DNA of 64,000 nucleotides from Mesobacillus subterraneus (GCF_023715485.1 NZ_JAMBOF010000003.1:248001-312000); one strand, 5' to 3'; positions 10,861 through 21,474 are shown, counted from the stretch's first letter. Notes: generated by a model not told the origin, from the letters alone. Translations and numbers: made by a program.

Positions 10861-12171
10861 TTGAATATAAAATCAGTGGTTGCCAGCATGATCATCCTCT
10901 TATCGCTGGCCGGGCTGATCAATCCGTACACTGCAGATGCAAAAGAAAAAATAGTATATGTGGTGCCGATTGAGGAAACGGTCGAAAAAGGCTTGCTAGC
11001 CTTTTTAGAAAGAGCAGTGGAAGAGGCTGAAGAGGCGAATGCTGAGGCAATCATTTTTGATGTGAATACACCCGGCGGTGCAGTAGACGCAGCAGACGGA
11101 ATCGGAAAATTGTTTACTGGTACTGAACTGAAAACAATCGCCTTCGTAAACAAAAAAGCCTTATCAGCAGGAGCATATATTTCTCTGAATACAGACGAAA
11201 TATATATGGTACCAGGTTCGACGATGGGCTCGGCTGCGATCATTGACCAGCAGGGAAATACTGCAGGAAAGAAGGCTGAATCCTATTGGTTTGCTGCTAT
11301 GAAAAGCGCTGCGGTCGAGAGTGGCCGTGATCCTGTTTATGCACAGGCGATGGCTGATGAAAGCATAGATCTGCCGGAGCTTGGTGCTGGTAAAGGGAAA
11401 TTGCTGACACTAACTGCAGAACAGGCCCTTGAGGTTGGTTATTCAGAGGGTACAGTGAAAAACCTGGATGCCTTGCTTGAAAAGCTTGGGTATGAGAATG
11501 CAGAAATCAGGAATGTAGATGAATCCTTCGCTGAAAAACTGGCTAGGTTCCTCACACATCCGGTTGTCATTCCGATCTTGATGACTATAGGCAGCTTGGG
11601 CCTGGTGCTTGAGTTATATTCTCCGGGATTTGGCTTGCCGGGATTAGCCGGGCTTACTTCGCTGTTATTGTTCTTCTATGGCCATCTTGTTGCTGGTCTT
11701 GCCGGATTCGAAACGCTTATTTTATTCGCCCTTGGAATTGGATTGATTCTATTGGAATTTTTCGTTCCGGGTGGAATAGCAGGGGCGATAGGCTTCTTAG
11801 CGATCATTGCCAGCTTTTTTATTGCTTCGGATAATGTGGTCCATATGGGCATATCGCTATTGATTGCCTTGACTGCGTCTGTCCTTTTATCTATTTTGAT
11901 GATAAGGGTGTTTGGAAAAAGGATGAAATTATTTAAACGTATCATACTGACTGATTCAACGAGTACGGAAAAGGGCTATGTATCCAATAAGAATCGTCTG
12001 GAGCTGATTGGAGTAGAAGGAATTACTTTGACTCCGCTTCGTCCTTCGGGTACGATCCTTATCGAGGACGAACGCATCGATGTAGTCAGCGAGGGTGGCT
12101 TTATCCCTAAGGACAGAAAGGTAAGGATCATTAAAACTGAAGGATCAAGAATTGTGGTAAGAGAGGTTTAA
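10861..12171 (+). CDS. yqeZ: NfeD family membrane protein with ClpP-like serine protease domain
   Basis: Long NfeD protein of 436 residues, thought to work with flotillin in membrane organisation and envelope-stress defence. It has an N-terminal signal or membrane segment, then a ClpP/crotonase-like domain (about 30-220) with NTPGGAVDAADGIG and the serine-containing KKALSAGAYISL (nucleophile type S-A-G-A-Y). Four to five membrane segments follow (about 240-350), then an OB-fold (about 370-436). TTG at 10861 follows GGGGGTG. It is first in the sigma-W operon. Confidence 0.93.
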   Translation: MNIKSVVASMIILLSLAGLINPYTADAKEKIVYVVPIEETVEKGLLAFLERAVEEAEEANAEAIIFDVNTPGGAVDAADGIGKLFTGTELKTIAFVNKKALSAGAYISLNTDEIYMVPGSTMGSAAIIDQQGNTAGKKAESYWFAAMKSAAVESGRDPVYAQAMADESIDLPELGAGKGKLLTLTAEQALEVGYSEGTVKNLDALLEKLGYENAEIRNVDESFAEKLARFLTHPVVIPILMTIGSLGLVLELYSPGFGLPGLAGLTSLLLFFYGHLVAGLAGFETLILFALGIGLILLEFFVPGGIAGAIGFLAIIASFFIASDNVVHMGISLLIALTASVLLSILMIRVFGKRMKLFKRIILTDSTSTEKGYVSNKNRLELIGVEGITLTPLRPSGTILIEDERIDVVSEGGFIPKDRKVRIIKTEGSRIVVREV

Positions 12172-12265
12172 ACAAGGCTATTTTCCAACTTTTTGTTTAT
12201 CGATTATTCACGGTGAGCCAATGTATAGTGAAAAAGCCTGAAAATATATTTGAGGAGGCAGTTTA

Positions 12266-13267
12266 ATGATTGAAGCAGGAACAGCATTTGTTTTAATCGC
12301 AGTTGTACTTGCGATAATTTTTCTCGGTGTATTACTGACATTTGTGCCAGTAATGCTCTGGATTTCCGCTTTGGCAGCGGGTGTTAAGGTAAGTATTTTC
12401 ACCCTTATCGGTATGAGACTTAGAAGGGTAATTCCAAGCAGGGTCATCAACCCGATGATCAAGGCCCATAAAGCTGGACTGAATGTAACAACGAACCAAC
12501 TGGAAAGCCATTACCTTGCCGGGGGTAACGTTGACAGGGTGGTAAATGCTTTGATTGCTGCGCACCGTGCCAATATTGAGCTTTCGTTCGAGCGTGCTGC
12601 CGCGATTGACCTTGCCGGCCGTGATGTTTTAGAGGCAGTGCAAATGAGCGTTAATCCTAAGGTGATTGAAACACCTTTCATTGCTGGTGTTGCCATGGAT
12701 GGGATCGAAGTAAAAGCGAAAGCGAGAATCACGGTGAGAGCTAACATCGACAGGCTAGTCGGTGGTGCGGGTGAAGAAACAATCGTAGCCCGTGTTGGCG
12801 AAGGTATTGTATCGACTATCGGTTCTTCAGATAATCATAAAAAAGTGTTGGAGAATCCTGATATGATTTCCCAAACCGTCCTTTCAAAAGGTCTTGATGC
12901 CGGGACTGCTTTCGAAATCTTATCGATCGATATTGCGGACGTTGATATCGGCAAAAATATCGGTGCGGAGCTTCAAACTGAACAAGCTGAAGCAGACAAG
13001 AAGATTGCCCAGGCGAAAGCTGAAGAGCGCCGCGCGATGGCTGTTGCCCAGGAGCAGGAAATGAAGGCGCGCGTACAGGAAATGAGAGCGAAGGTTGTCG
13101 AAGCAGAAGCTACGGTTCCGCTGGCGATGGCAGAAGCACTTCGTGAAGGCAATATTGGTGTAATGGATTATATGAATATCCAGAATATCTCTGCCGATAC
13201 GGATATGCGAGGATCGATCGGAAAGCTTTCCAGTGGAAAAAAAGAAGATGAGAACAATAATAACTGA
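12266..13267 (+). CDS. floA: Flotillin-like protein FloA
   Basis: Scaffold protein of bacterial functional membrane microdomains, 333 residues. It has an N-terminal membrane-anchored hairpin (residues 1-45, [23 protein letters not shown]), a band-7/PHB-like domain and a C-terminal Glu/Ala-rich coiled coil (about 235-300, [20 protein letters not shown]). ATG at 12266 follows TGAGGAGG at 12251-12258. Position after the NfeD gene matches B. subtilis yqfA. Confidence 0.96.
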   Translation: MIEAGTAFVLIAVVLAIIFLGVLLTFVPVMLWISALAAGVKVSIFTLIGMRLRRVIPSRVINPMIKAHKAGLNVTTNQLESHYLAGGNVDRVVNALIAAHRANIELSFERAAAIDLAGRDVLEAVQMSVNPKVIETPFIAGVAMDGIEVKAKARITVRANIDRLVGGAGEETIVARVGEGIVSTIGSSDNHKKVLENPDMISQTVLSKGLDAGTAFEILSIDIADVDIGKNIGAELQTEQAEADKKIAQAKAEERRAMAVAQEQEMKARVQEMRAKVVEAEATVPLAMAEALREGNIGVMDYMNIQNISADTDMRGSIGKLSSGKKEDENNNN

Positions 13268-13301
13268 TGCGAGAACCCGTTAAAAGGAAGGGGGGCTCCT
13301 C

Positions 13302-13886
13302 ATGGAACAATTACTTGAGTTATTTAGTAATCCAATAGCGCTTTTTATCCTGATCGGGGTAATTTCCAGCATTTTTAACAAAGCAAAAGGAAATGTCCAG
13401 GAGCAACAGCAGCGTCCAGTACGTCCGTCCCGTCCTCTCGCAGATATGAGGAGACAGGCGGAAGCTAAACAGGATCCTCGATATGATAACCGAAGGAATA
13501 CTCAGCCTGGGACTGGACATGATCAGCGAAGGGGGGCAAAACCCGAGCCCCGGCAAAATAATCGGAGGGAATCTGTGAACAGTCCTCGTCCGGTTCAGCC
13601 TATTCCTGTAAAAGCTGAGAGAGATGCCGAAGTTCTGGGCGATCTCCAAAAGGTCTATCAGGAAAGAAAGCAGCAGTCTCAAACGGGCAACCAGAATCAA
13701 AGGGCTGCTGAAAGAGGCAGAATGTCTACGGAGAATACAGGACGTATGAGGCAGCAAAGGTCCGAAAAGGAACCTGAAATAGACTTTCAGCCTGATCGGG
13801 AAAGGCTGGTTGAAGGATTAATCTGGTCAGAAGTACTTGGCAAGCCACGTGCCAAAAAGCCTTACCATCCGGGCAGGAGATATTAG
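13302..13886 (+). CDS. yqfB: YqfB-like membrane-anchored protein
   Basis: Protein of 194 residues and unknown biochemical role. One N-terminal membrane segment (about 8-24, NPIALFILIGVISSIF) is followed by a long polar, Arg/Gln/Pro-rich and probably disordered region. A short C-terminal block contains ERLVEGLIWSEVLGKPRAKKPY. It is third in the sigma-W operon after floA, the place of B. subtilis yqfB, so a role alongside flotillin is inferred from context only. The start follows GGAAGGGGGG. Confidence 0.75.
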   Translation: MEQLLELFSNPIALFILIGVISSIFNKAKGNVQEQQQRPVRPSRPLADMRRQAEAKQDPRYDNRRNTQPGTGHDQRRGAKPEPRQNNRRESVNSPRPVQPIPVKAERDAEVLGDLQKVYQERKQQSQTGNQNQRAAERGRMSTENTGRMRQQRSEKEPEIDFQPDRERLVEGLIWSEVLGKPRAKKPYHPGRRY

Positions 13887-13967
13887 TCAGGCTTCAGGAC
13901 CTGAATAAGCATGGTCTAATTATGCAGTCAGGCTGTAAATTGCTGTATGAAGAATGCCTATCCATAA

Positions 13968-14000
13968 AGTGAAAAAAGGTGCTAGAACCTTCTTTTTTCT
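13968..14000 (+). terminator. Terminator before yqfC
   Basis: GAAAAAAGGT pairs with ACCTTCTTTTTTC around a short loop, with one bulged base. It separates the sigma-W operon from the sporulation genes. Confidence 0.6.
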
Positions 14001-14034
14001 CATACATATGAGATGAAAGGGGGTTCTTTTTTTT

Positions 14035-14319
14035 ATGGCAAAAAAATGGGGCCAGTATGTACGAAAATGGATGACACAAAAAATGGATCTTCCTCAAGAT
14101 GTCATGATGGATCTCCCTAGAATCACGATGATTGGGCAAGTCCATATATATATTGAAAATCACCGGGGGCTGCTTGCTTTTTCAGATGGCGAAGTGCGGC
14201 TGATGATCAAACATGGACAGCTGCTCGTCAAAGGCAAGGCCTTTGTCATAAAGACGATTTTACCCGAAGAGATTTTACTGGAAGGAAAAATCGATCAGGT
14301 GATATATATAAACGACTGA
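14035..14319 (+). CDS. yqfC: Sporulation protein YqfC
   Basis: Protein of 94 residues matching YqfC, a small sporulation-associated protein of unknown mechanism expressed in the mother cell in B. subtilis. It contains DLPQDVMMDLPRITMIG and IYIENHRGLLAFSDGEVRL. The ATG at 14035 is preceded by AAAGGGGG. CATACATAT at 14001-14009 resembles a sigma-E -10 box, but I could not identify a good -35 element. It is followed by yqfD 16 bases later. Confidence 0.88.
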   Translation: MAKKWGQYVRKWMTQKMDLPQDVMMDLPRITMIGQVHIYIENHRGLLAFSDGEVRLMIKHGQLLVKGKAFVIKTILPEEILLEGKIDQVIYIND

Positions 14320-14335
14320 TACGAGGGGGAGAACA

Positions 14336-15523
14336 ATGAAAAACCAATGGATTCACATCTTTTCCGGTACCGTGAAGGTTAAATTGACCGGAAAAGGGAT
14401 AGAAAGATTTCTTAATCAACTTACCAAAAATGGCGTTTCGATATGGAATGTGAGAAAGCATGGATCAGAGGCCGTAACCTTTTATGTCAATTTGCAGGAT
14501 GTAAAGAAACTGAGGATCCCTGCAAGGGACAGTAATTGTAAAATCAGGTTCCTGGAGAGGGCGGGTGGCCCTTTCTTTTTAAGCAAATTATGGACAAACA
14601 GTGGTTTCTTTATTGGTGCTTGCTTATTTCTAGGCTTAATCATGCTTCTTTCCAACATGGTTTGGGGTATAGAGATAAGAGGCGCAAACCCTGCTACTGA
14701 GCATCATATACGCAAGGAATTGGACAAGATGGGGATCAGTGTTGGGAAAATGCAGTTCTCAATTGACAATGTTGAAAGTGTCCAGAGGGAACTGACGGAT
14801 AAAATAGGTGCGCTTACCTGGATTGGAGTGGAATTGAAGGGGACCACATATCATTTCCAAGTAGTAGAAAAGAGTGAACCAAAGAAGGCTGAAGTAATTG
14901 GTCCAAGGCATTTAATAGCAAAAAGGAAAGCGGCCATCGTCAAAATATTCGTTGAAAAAGGAGAGCCAGTCGTTAAAGTGAACGATTATGTTCTGCCCGG
15001 TCAGCTCCTTGTTTCTGGTTTATATGGGAATGAGGACGATATGAAGACTGTGGCTGCATCTGGGGAAATACTGGGGGAGACGTGGTATTCAACTAAGGTA
15101 GAATTGCCTTTGAAGAGTACATTTCAGGTTTTCAATGGCAGTGAGAAACGCAAATATTCACTTAAAATCGCTGGAAGGACCCTCCCTGTCTGGGGATTTG
15201 GCGACCCGGATTTCAAAGAATACGAAACAGAAGTGAACGACCATCCCATTAAATTTTTTAAATGGGAGCTTCCGTTGATGGTGGAAAAAAAGACATTGAG
15301 AGAACGTGAAGAAGTCACCCGTATTTATTCGAGGGAAGAAGCTGTTGAAAGTGCAAAAGAATTGGCGAGGAAGGATATAAAAAACCACCTTCCTGAAAAT
15401 GCTATCATTAAAGGGGAAAAAATTTTACATCAATCAATCGAGAATGATAAAGTAAAACTAACCACTCATTTTACCATCATTGAAGATATAGCAGTAGGAC
15501 AACCAATTAGCCAAGGAGACTAA
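14336..15523 (+). CDS. yqfD: Sporulation protein YqfD
   Basis: Membrane protein of 395 residues required for efficient sporulation in B. subtilis. It begins with a cytoplasmic basic domain (1-80), one membrane segment (about residues 90-110, GFFIGACLFLGLIMLLSNMV), then a large extracytoplasmic domain with FVEKGEPVVKVNDYVLPGQLLVSG, a motif resembling lipoyl/biotinyl-type hairpins. Length and neighbours match B. subtilis YqfD (398). It is probably cotranscribed with yqfC and phoH (2-base gap to phoH). Confidence 0.92.
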   Translation: MKNQWIHIFSGTVKVKLTGKGIERFLNQLTKNGVSIWNVRKHGSEAVTFYVNLQDVKKLRIPARDSNCKIRFLERAGGPFFLSKLWTNSGFFIGACLFLGLIMLLSNMVWGIEIRGANPATEHHIRKELDKMGISVGKMQFSIDNVESVQRELTDKIGALTWIGVELKGTTYHFQVVEKSEPKKAEVIGPRHLIAKRKAAIVKIFVEKGEPVVKVNDYVLPGQLLVSGLYGNEDDMKTVAASGEILGETWYSTKVELPLKSTFQVFNGSEKRKYSLKIAGRTLPVWGFGDPDFKEYETEVNDHPIKFFKWELPLMVEKKTLREREEVTRIYSREEAVESAKELARKDIKNHLPENAIIKGEKILHQSIENDKVKLTTHFTIIEDIAVGQPISQGD

Positions 15524-15525
15524 GA

Positions 15526-16485
15526 ATGACAGAAGACTTAAAAACAATGGAAATACAACTTGCGAATCCAAATGAAGCTATTTCGTTATTCGGCAATGCC
15601 GATCTGAACCTCAAATTGATTGAGCAGGAGCTTGGTGTCTCGATTGTAACGCGCGGGGAAACTGTCGGAATTTCCGGGGCAGAGGACAAGGCTGGGATGG
15701 CACAGGCAGTCCTCAATAACCTTCTTGCAGTCATCCGAAAGGGAATCAGCATCAGCCAGAGGGAGGTCGTTTACGCCATCCAGATGGCTGAGAAGGGAAC
15801 TCTCGAATACTTCAGGGATTTGTATGACGAAGAAATCAGCAAGAACGTCAAGGGGAAATCAATCAGGGTTAAGACTCTTGGCCAAAGACATTATATAAAT
15901 GCCATTAAAAGCAGGGATCTTGTTTTCGGTATTGGACCAGCGGGAACGGGTAAAACGTACCTTGCTGTTGTAATGGCTGTAACTGCCCTTAAAAATGGTA
16001 CTGTATCGAAAATCATCTTAACAAGACCAGCAGTAGAGGCAGGCGAGAGCCTTGGCTTTCTGCCTGGTGACCTTAAGGAAAAAGTTGATCCTTACTTGCG
16101 GCCGCTTTATGATGCACTGCATGATATTTTAGGGACGGAACACACACTGCGCCTGATTGAAAGAGGGACGATTGAAATTGCCCCGCTCGCGTATATGAGG
16201 GGACGGACGCTGGATGAAGCGTTTGTCATCCTGGATGAAGCGCAAAATACTACTCAGGCTCAAATGAAGATGTTCCTGACACGTCTTGGGTTTGGTTCGA
16301 AAATGGTTATTACCGGGGATACTTCCCAGGTCGATTTGCCAAAGGGAGCAAAGTCAGGCCTGGTTGCCGCCGAAAATATCTTAAAGGATGTTAAAGGGAT
16401 TTCATTTGTGCATCTTGAACAGGCAGATGTAGTACGTCATCCATTGGTTGGCAGGATCATAGAAGCTTATGGTAAAAATGAATAG
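15526..16485 (+). CDS. phoH: PhoH family ATPase/RNase domain protein
   Basis: PhoH-like P-loop ATPase of 319 residues, implicated in RNA metabolism together with YbeY. An N-terminal KH-like region (about 1-110) precedes the ATPase core with Walker A GPAGTGKT and Walker B FVILDEAQN, followed by VITGDTSQVDLP and VVRHPLVGRI. Length equals that of B. subtilis PhoH. It follows yqfD almost directly, and a hairpin terminator follows. Confidence 0.96.
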   Translation: MTEDLKTMEIQLANPNEAISLFGNADLNLKLIEQELGVSIVTRGETVGISGAEDKAGMAQAVLNNLLAVIRKGISISQREVVYAIQMAEKGTLEYFRDLYDEEISKNVKGKSIRVKTLGQRHYINAIKSRDLVFGIGPAGTGKTYLAVVMAVTALKNGTVSKIILTRPAVEAGESLGFLPGDLKEKVDPYLRPLYDALHDILGTEHTLRLIERGTIEIAPLAYMRGRTLDEAFVILDEAQNTTQAQMKMFLTRLGFGSKMVITGDTSQVDLPKGAKSGLVAAENILKDVKGISFVHLEQADVVRHPLVGRIIEAYGKNE

Positions 16486-16497
16486 ACAATCTTGCAG

Positions 16498-16535
16498 TCC
16501 GCTCTTGCTAACCCGAGGGCGGATTTTGCTTATTT
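16498..16535 (+). terminator. Terminator after phoH
   Basis: TCCGCTCT (16498-16505) pairs with AGGGCGGA (16516-16523) with one G-T pair, followed by a T-rich stretch. Confidence 0.7.
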
Positions 16536-16569
16536 TTCTAAATTAGAAAGCATTAAATTTACTTCGAGA

Positions 16570-17000
16570 ATTGTCCAGCTCCAGCGCCTAGCCAGTTTTC
16601 ATCCCTGAGGTCTTCCTCGAGTATCTTGCGAGAAGCGTTAGCTTTGAGCAGCTCGAGTCGATTGTCTAGCTGCGGCTCCTAACTCCTCGAGACGCTTGTC
16701 TAGTATCGCCTCCTAGAAACTCCGGAACTTCAACTCCCCCCGCAGAAGCAAAAAGCGCTTCTTTGGTGGAGTCTCCAGTTTCTGCGTTTCTGGGCAGTCG
16801 GCTATACATTTCGATTTCGGTCCTGCTAATGAAGTCAAAGAACGACTTCACTGTCAGGCCCTCCAGCGCTTGTCGGAGTTGGACAGTCGCCTATACTTTT
16901 CGATTTCGGTCCGCCCAATGAAGTCAAAGAACGACTTCACCGGTCGGCCCTCCAGCGCTTATCGGGGCTGACCAAGGCGCTTGCGCTTTTCTTACCGTCC
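16570..17000 (+). repeat. Mosaic dispersed repeat family B, copy 1
   Basis: This repeat fills most of the 682-base gene-free gap between phoH and pgpH. It starts TTGTCCAGCTCCAGCGCCTAG and ends GGCGCTTGCGCTTTT. It contains the hairpin AGAAGCAAAAAGCGCTTCT near 16745 and two copies of a module with the hairpin GAAGTCAAAGAACGACTTC (near 16833 and 16920). Copy 2 at 34006-34500 has the same modules in a different number. The ends of such repeats (CCAGCGCCTA and GGCGCTT) are complementary. Confidence 0.85.
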
Positions 17001-17167
17001 GTTCTCATTGAAAAAAGTGCTTCAGGTTTGTTATGGACAGCTTGTTCGTACCAATTATTAAATGGAGGTGAAAGTTCAGTTAAAAACTGATATGATGGTA
17101 CATAAAGTTAGGTAATTTCCCAGTAATTCTCAACTGGCTCTATAATGCCATAATAGGAGGGCTGTAA

Positions 17168-19351
17168 ATGGAAAAGCTGCAGGTCCAGTTAACCGCCATT
17201 TTGAACTTGTTGAATATAAAGATCTTTCGGGTTTTATTATTTTTGCTGATCGGCATCGTGATGTATGCTGCAATGTACAGCAATGTAAAGCCTGAAAAGC
17301 TTAATCTGGAGCTGTTTTCTGTGGCCGAGCAAACCATCCGTTCGCCCATTACGATTGAGGATAAGGAAAGCACTGAAGCGAGCCGAAGGGATGCAGTTGA
17401 GCAAGTTAAAGATGTCTATAACGTGAAGCTGGAATATACCCAGAACAGGGTTGATTTAATTACATCGATCTTTGGCTCGGTTTCTGAAGTGAATGATGAA
17501 GCAGAAGAAAAAGTGAACCAGGAGAAAAAAGATGCTGAAGGCACCGAAGTTGAAAACAAAGCAACTCCATCAGAACCAACAATTGAGGAAAAGTTAGCGA
17601 CACTGAAAACAAAATTGACTGAAAGTGAAACAAAGAGCCTGGCTGACAAAGTGTTCATCCCTTTGCTGCAAGCTTCTAATGAGGAGCTGTTGATTGCCAA
17701 GGATTTAACGGTCACTGCGATTAATAATGTCATGAAAAACAGGATTCCTGCTGATGAAGTGGAGAATGCAAAAAAACGAGTAGAAGAAGAATTGAAATAT
17801 ACGAGTTTAAACGGCAGCTTAAAGGATGCTGTTATTGAAATAGGCCGTTATGCTATTGTCCAGAATGAATTCTACGACCCCGAGGCTACAGAGTTTTTAC
17901 GCCAGCAGGCTATGGATGGAGTTGAGACGGTCAGGATTCTTGAAGGACAGATCCTCGTTGATGAAGGCCAGCTGATCAGCAGGGAAATTTATAAAAAGCT
18001 CCAGCTGGTCGGGCTTCTGGAGAGCGAAAATTCCTATATGCCTTTTATCGGTCTTGCGATGATGGTTGCTTTGATCCTGTTCGCGCTCTATATCATCTTC
18101 AATGAAATGGAAAGTGCGGATAAAAAACAAAAGAACCTGCTTATTTTCAGCTTTATTTTTATCACGTCGATTCTGCTCATGAAATTGGTCAGCCTGTTTG
18201 ACGAATTTGAATACTCGGAGATCGGTTATATATTCCCGGCAGCAATGGGTGCCATGCTCATCAAAATCTTGATCAATGAACGCCTTGCGTTATTCCAGAT
18301 GGCAATCCTTGCTATTAGCGGGACGATTATTTTTAATGAAGGCATTACCGGAACGCTGAATGTTTCTTTAGGAATCTATATATTAATCAGCGGGCTGGCA
18401 GCGATTCTTTTTTTACAAAAGCAAAATAGGCGCTCGAAAGTACTTCAAGCTGGTTTATTTGTTTCAGCGATCAATCTTATTGCCATTCTTTCAATGCTAT
18501 TTCTGAGGAACAGCCAGTTCTCCGGATTGGAATACGGCTTTTATATCATTGCTGCGTTCGTATCTGGAATAACTTCAGCAGTGCTGACAATTGGTTTGCT
18601 GCCATTTTTTGAAGCAGGTTTTGGCATTCTCTCAACCTTGAGGATGATTGAGCTATCAAACCCTAACCATCCTCTCTTAAGAAAGATTCTCACGGAGGCA
18701 CCGGGCACTTACCATCACAGCGTCATGGTCGCCAACCTGTCTGAAGCTGCATGTGAAGCGATTGGCGCAAATGGTTTGCTTGCCAGGGTCGGTTGCTATT
18801 ATCATGACATCGGGAAGACGAAGCGTCCGCAGTTCTTTATCGAAAATCAGATCAATATGGATAACCCGCATGATAAATTGCCTGCATTGACGAGCAAAAA
18901 TATCATTATCGCCCATGCCACCGATGGAGCAGAAATGCTCCGTAAGCACCGTATGCCGAAGGAAATCATTGATATCGCAGAGCAGCATCACGGAACAACA
19001 TTATTAAAATTCTTTTACCATAAGGCGAAACAAGCAGGACATGAGGTAAAGGAAGAGGATTTCCGTTACCCTGGCCCCAAGCCGCAAACAAAAGAGTCAG
19101 CTGTCATCGGGATAGCCGACAGTGTAGAAGCAGCCGTAAGGTCGATGGCCCATCCGACTCACGAACAGATTGAGACACTTGTCCACAATATCATTGCCGA
19201 CAGGCTCCAGGATGGACAATTAAGCGAATGCGATATAACCTTAAAAGAGCTTGATACTGTGGCTGATACCCTTTGTGAGACGCTGAAGGGGATTTTCCAC
19301 TCAAGGATCGAATATCCCGAAATGAATAAACAGAAGGTGAAGCAGGCATGA
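17168..19351 (+). CDS. pgpH: Cyclic-di-AMP phosphodiesterase PgpH (7TM-HD)
   Basis: Membrane phosphodiesterase that cleaves c-di-AMP to pApA, lowering this second messenger, which controls potassium and osmotic balance. Order of parts: one N-terminal membrane helix, a large extracellular 7TMR-HDED domain (about 45-280), seven membrane helices (about 290-490), and a cytoplasmic HD domain with [26 protein letters not shown] and [16 protein letters not shown]. The length is 727 residues against 711 in B. subtilis YqfF. The end overlaps the start of ybeY by 4 bases. Confidence 0.95.
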   Translation: MEKLQVQLTAILNLLNIKIFRVLLFLLIGIVMYAAMYSNVKPEKLNLELFSVAEQTIRSPITIEDKESTEASRRDAVEQVKDVYNVKLEYTQNRVDLITSIFGSVSEVNDEAEEKVNQEKKDAEGTEVENKATPSEPTIEEKLATLKTKLTESETKSLADKVFIPLLQASNEELLIAKDLTVTAINNVMKNRIPADEVENAKKRVEEELKYTSLNGSLKDAVIEIGRYAIVQNEFYDPEATEFLRQQAMDGVETVRILEGQILVDEGQLISREIYKKLQLVGLLESENSYMPFIGLAMMVALILFALYIIFNEMESADKKQKNLLIFSFIFITSILLMKLVSLFDEFEYSEIGYIFPAAMGAMLIKILINERLALFQMAILAISGTIIFNEGITGTLNVSLGIYILISGLAAILFLQKQNRRSKVLQAGLFVSAINLIAILSMLFLRNSQFSGLEYGFYIIAAFVSGITSAVLTIGLLPFFEAGFGILSTLRMIELSNPNHPLLRKILTEAPGTYHHSVMVANLSEAACEAIGANGLLARVGCYYHDIGKTKRPQFFIENQINMDNPHDKLPALTSKNIIIAHATDGAEMLRKHRMPKEIIDIAEQHHGTTLLKFFYHKAKQAGHEVKEEDFRYPGPKPQTKESAVIGIADSVEAAVRSMAHPTHEQIETLVHNIIADRLQDGQLSECDITLKELDTVADTLCETLKGIFHSRIEYPEMNKQKVKQA

Positions 19352-19818
19352 ATCTAGAAATCGATTTTTTGGATGAAATAAATGAATTGTCCGAGCAGGA
19401 AATTGTAGAAATTGAAAAGCTGTTGAACTATGCGGCAGAAAAGGAATGTGTCCAGGCGGGAAGTGAGCTTTCGGTTACATTCGTAACGAATGAGCGAATC
19501 CAGGAAATCAACCGCGAATACCGCGATAAAGACCGGCCAACAGATGTGATTTCCTTTGCGATGGAAGAATTGGGTGAAGGAGAGCTTGAAATTGTCGGTG
19601 AGGAAATCCCGCGCATACTGGGAGATATCATCATTTCGGTTCCTAAGGCCAGGGAGCAGGCAGAGGACTATAACCACCCTTTCATGAGGGAACTTGGCTT
19701 CCTTGCAGTTCATGGGTTCCTGCATCTATTGGGATATGACCATATGAATGAACAGGATGAAAAAACGATGTTTGACAAACAAAAAGAAATTCTGGATGGT
19801 TATGGACTTGGACGCTGA
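19348..19818 (+). CDS. ybeY: Endoribonuclease YbeY
   Basis: Zinc-dependent RNase for 16S rRNA maturation and ribosome quality control, 156 residues. The catalytic metal site is [11 protein letters not shown] (HxxxHxxxxxH) near the C-terminus, preceded by [10 protein letters not shown] and [11 protein letters not shown] at 19348 overlaps the pgpH stop. The order phoH-pgpH-ybeY-dgkA-era is conserved, in line with the PhoH-YbeY-Era functional link. Confidence 0.97.
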   Translation: MNLEIDFLDEINELSEQEIVEIEKLLNYAAEKECVQAGSELSVTFVTNERIQEINREYRDKDRPTDVISFAMEELGEGELEIVGEEIPRILGDIIISVPKAREQAEDYNHPFMRELGFLAVHGFLHLLGYDHMNEQDEKTMFDKQKEILDGYGLGR

Positions 19819-20188
19819 TAGAGGGGGGAAGCATCGTGTAGCATCTTCCTTCAAATTTGGCTTTCAGGGAATAGCTTCTGCTGCTGCCCGGGAAAGGAAC
19901 ATGCAGATTCATATCGTGATTTCTGTCTTAGTATTAGTTGCAGGTCTTGTATTTTCGATTTCTAAGTATGAATGGATTACGATCCTGCTTTGTATTGGCG
20001 GGATGATTGCCCTGGAAATGTTGAACACTGCAATTGAACGTACAGTGGATATGTACACGAAAGAATTTCATCCACTGGCGAAGCAGGCGAAGGATATTGC
20101 TGCCGGAGCTGTCCTTATATTTGCAATCATCAGTGTAATAATTGGTTTAATCATCTTTATTCCAAGAATTTTAGCATTGGTCAATTAG
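19802..20188 (+). CDS. dgkA: Diacylglycerol kinase family protein / undecaprenol kinase
   Basis: Small integral membrane kinase; in Gram-positive bacteria this family phosphorylates undecaprenol to supply the cell-wall lipid carrier. Three membrane helices are visible, with RERNMQIH, the catalytic [14 protein letters not shown] and [16 protein letters not shown] chose the ATG at 19802: it places the conserved RERN at residues 30-33 as in B. subtilis DgkA and gives 128 residues. The start lies inside the end of ybeY (17-base overlap), and the frame is open further upstream. A purine-rich GAGGGGGGAAG lies just after the start and has no in-frame start codon following it. Confidence 0.9.
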   Translation: MDLDADRGGKHRVASSFKFGFQGIASAAARERNMQIHIVISVLVLVAGLVFSISKYEWITILLCIGGMIALEMLNTAIERTVDMYTKEFHPLAKQAKDIAAGAVLIFAIISVIIGLIIFIPRILALVN

Positions 20189-20217
20189 TTGTCCGAAAAG
20201 GGGCAACTTTTCTTTTT
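20188..20217 (+). terminator. Terminator after dgkA
   Basis: GTTGTCC pairs with GGGCAAC around GAAAAG, followed by TTTTCTTTTT. Confidence 0.7.
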
Positions 20218-20267
20218 GAAAGGCAGTTTTTTAAATCATTGACGCCTTGTCCGCCATATCAATGTGC

Positions 20268-20340
20268 AGCGGGAGCAGCGGAATTGGTGAGATCCAAATC
20301 GAGATAATCCTCATGAGGTTCACCCCGCAGTCGTTTTAGC
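20268..20340 (+). repeat. Degraded repeat family C in the dgkA-era gap
   Basis: GCGGGAGCAGCGGAATTGG, then GTGAGATCC, then GAGGTTCACCCCGCAG resemble the middle of the family C copy at 37342-37477. This 362-base gap is where B. subtilis has cdd (cytidine deaminase). No cdd remnant or other gene is visible. Confidence 0.45.
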
Positions 20341-20550
20341 GACAGAAAAAAACAGATTAATCCTGCGTTTTTCCAGCAAATCTTTCACCCGATTTGAAAA
20401 CAGGAAAAAACTTAAGTAAAATGACATAACAGTGTAAAAGTAGTTAATAAGTGTTTTTAGAAAATTAAAAATTTTATATTTCATTTTTGCTACAAACGAT
20501 GAAATCTCTTTAAAAATAAGGTAAAATTAAGTGGAGAAGGGAATTACAAT

Positions 20551-21474
20551 ATGAATTTTAAAAATCCAGGCAATCAATCTCACAAATCAGGCTTTATTTC
20601 AATCATTGGAAGGCCTAATGTCGGTAAATCAACCTTTCTTAACAGGGTAATCGGCCAAAAAATCGCCATCATGAGCGATAAACCGCAGACGACCCGCAAT
20701 AAGGTCCAGGGTGTCCTTACTTTGGAGGATTCACAGTTGATTTTCATTGATACTCCGGGGATTCATAAACCAAAGCACAGGCTTGGCGATTTCATGATGA
20801 AGGTAGCTCAGAATACTTTAAAAGAAGTCGACCTAGTATTGTTCATGGTCAATGCGAACGAAGGATATGGGCGTGGAGAAGAATTTATCATTGAGAAACT
20901 GCAGAACGTGAAAACGCCGGTTTTCCTAGTGATTAATAAAATTGATTTAATACATCCAGACCAGCTGTTTAAAGTGATTGAATCCTACAATGAGAAGTTT
21001 AACTTTGCTGAAATTGTTCCTATTTCGGCTCTCGAAGGTAACAACGTTGAAAAGCTGCTGGAACAAATCAAGGAAAGAATGCCTGAAGGGCCACAGTTTT
21101 ATCCTGCAGACCAGGTAACGGATCATCCTGAAAGGTTCATTGTTTCCGAGTTGATCAGGGAAAAAGCGCTGCATCTTACTCGGGAAGAAATACCCCATTC
21201 TCTAGCCGTAATGATTGAAAAAATGGAACGCCAGCCTGAAAAGGACATGGTGCATGTCATGGCAACAATCATTGTCGAAAGGGATTCACAAAAAGGAATC
21301 ATTATTGGGAAGCAGGGCGGCATGCTGAAGGAAATTGGTAAAAGGGCACGGCATGATATTGAGAGCCTGCTCGGATCGAAGGTTTTTCTTGAATTATGGG
21401 TGAAGGTACAGAAAGACTGGAGGAATAAAGCATCGCAATTGCGTGATTTTGGTTTCCGGGACGATGAGTATTAA
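20551..21474 (+). CDS. era: GTPase Era
   Basis: Essential GTPase that binds the 3' end of 16S rRNA during 30S assembly; 307 residues. The GTPase domain has G1 GRPNVGKST, the switch sequence DKPQTTRN, G3 DTPGIHKP, and G4 NKID. The C-terminal KH domain has [21 protein letters not shown]. The ATG at 20551 is preceded by GGAGAAGGG. It stands after a gap rather than directly after cdd as in B. subtilis. Confidence 0.98.
   Translation: MNFKNPGNQSHKSGFISIIGRPNVGKSTFLNRVIGQKIAIMSDKPQTTRNKVQGVLTLEDSQLIFIDTPGIHKPKHRLGDFMMKVAQNTLKEVDLVLFMVNANEGYGRGEEFIIEKLQNVKTPVFLVINKIDLIHPDQLFKVIESYNEKFNFAEIVPISALEGNNVEKLLEQIKERMPEGPQFYPADQVTDHPERFIVSELIREKALHLTREEIPHSLAVMIEKMERQPEKDMVHVMATIIVERDSQKGIIIGKQGGMLKEIGKRARHDIESLLGSKVFLELWVKVQKDWRNKASQLRDFGFRDDEY

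Noticed and set aside
16666-16851. Short minus-strand frames in repeat family B (also at 34148-34435)
   Set aside because: They fall wholly in non-coding repeats, lack ribosome sites, and their shared sequence is explained by the repeat.
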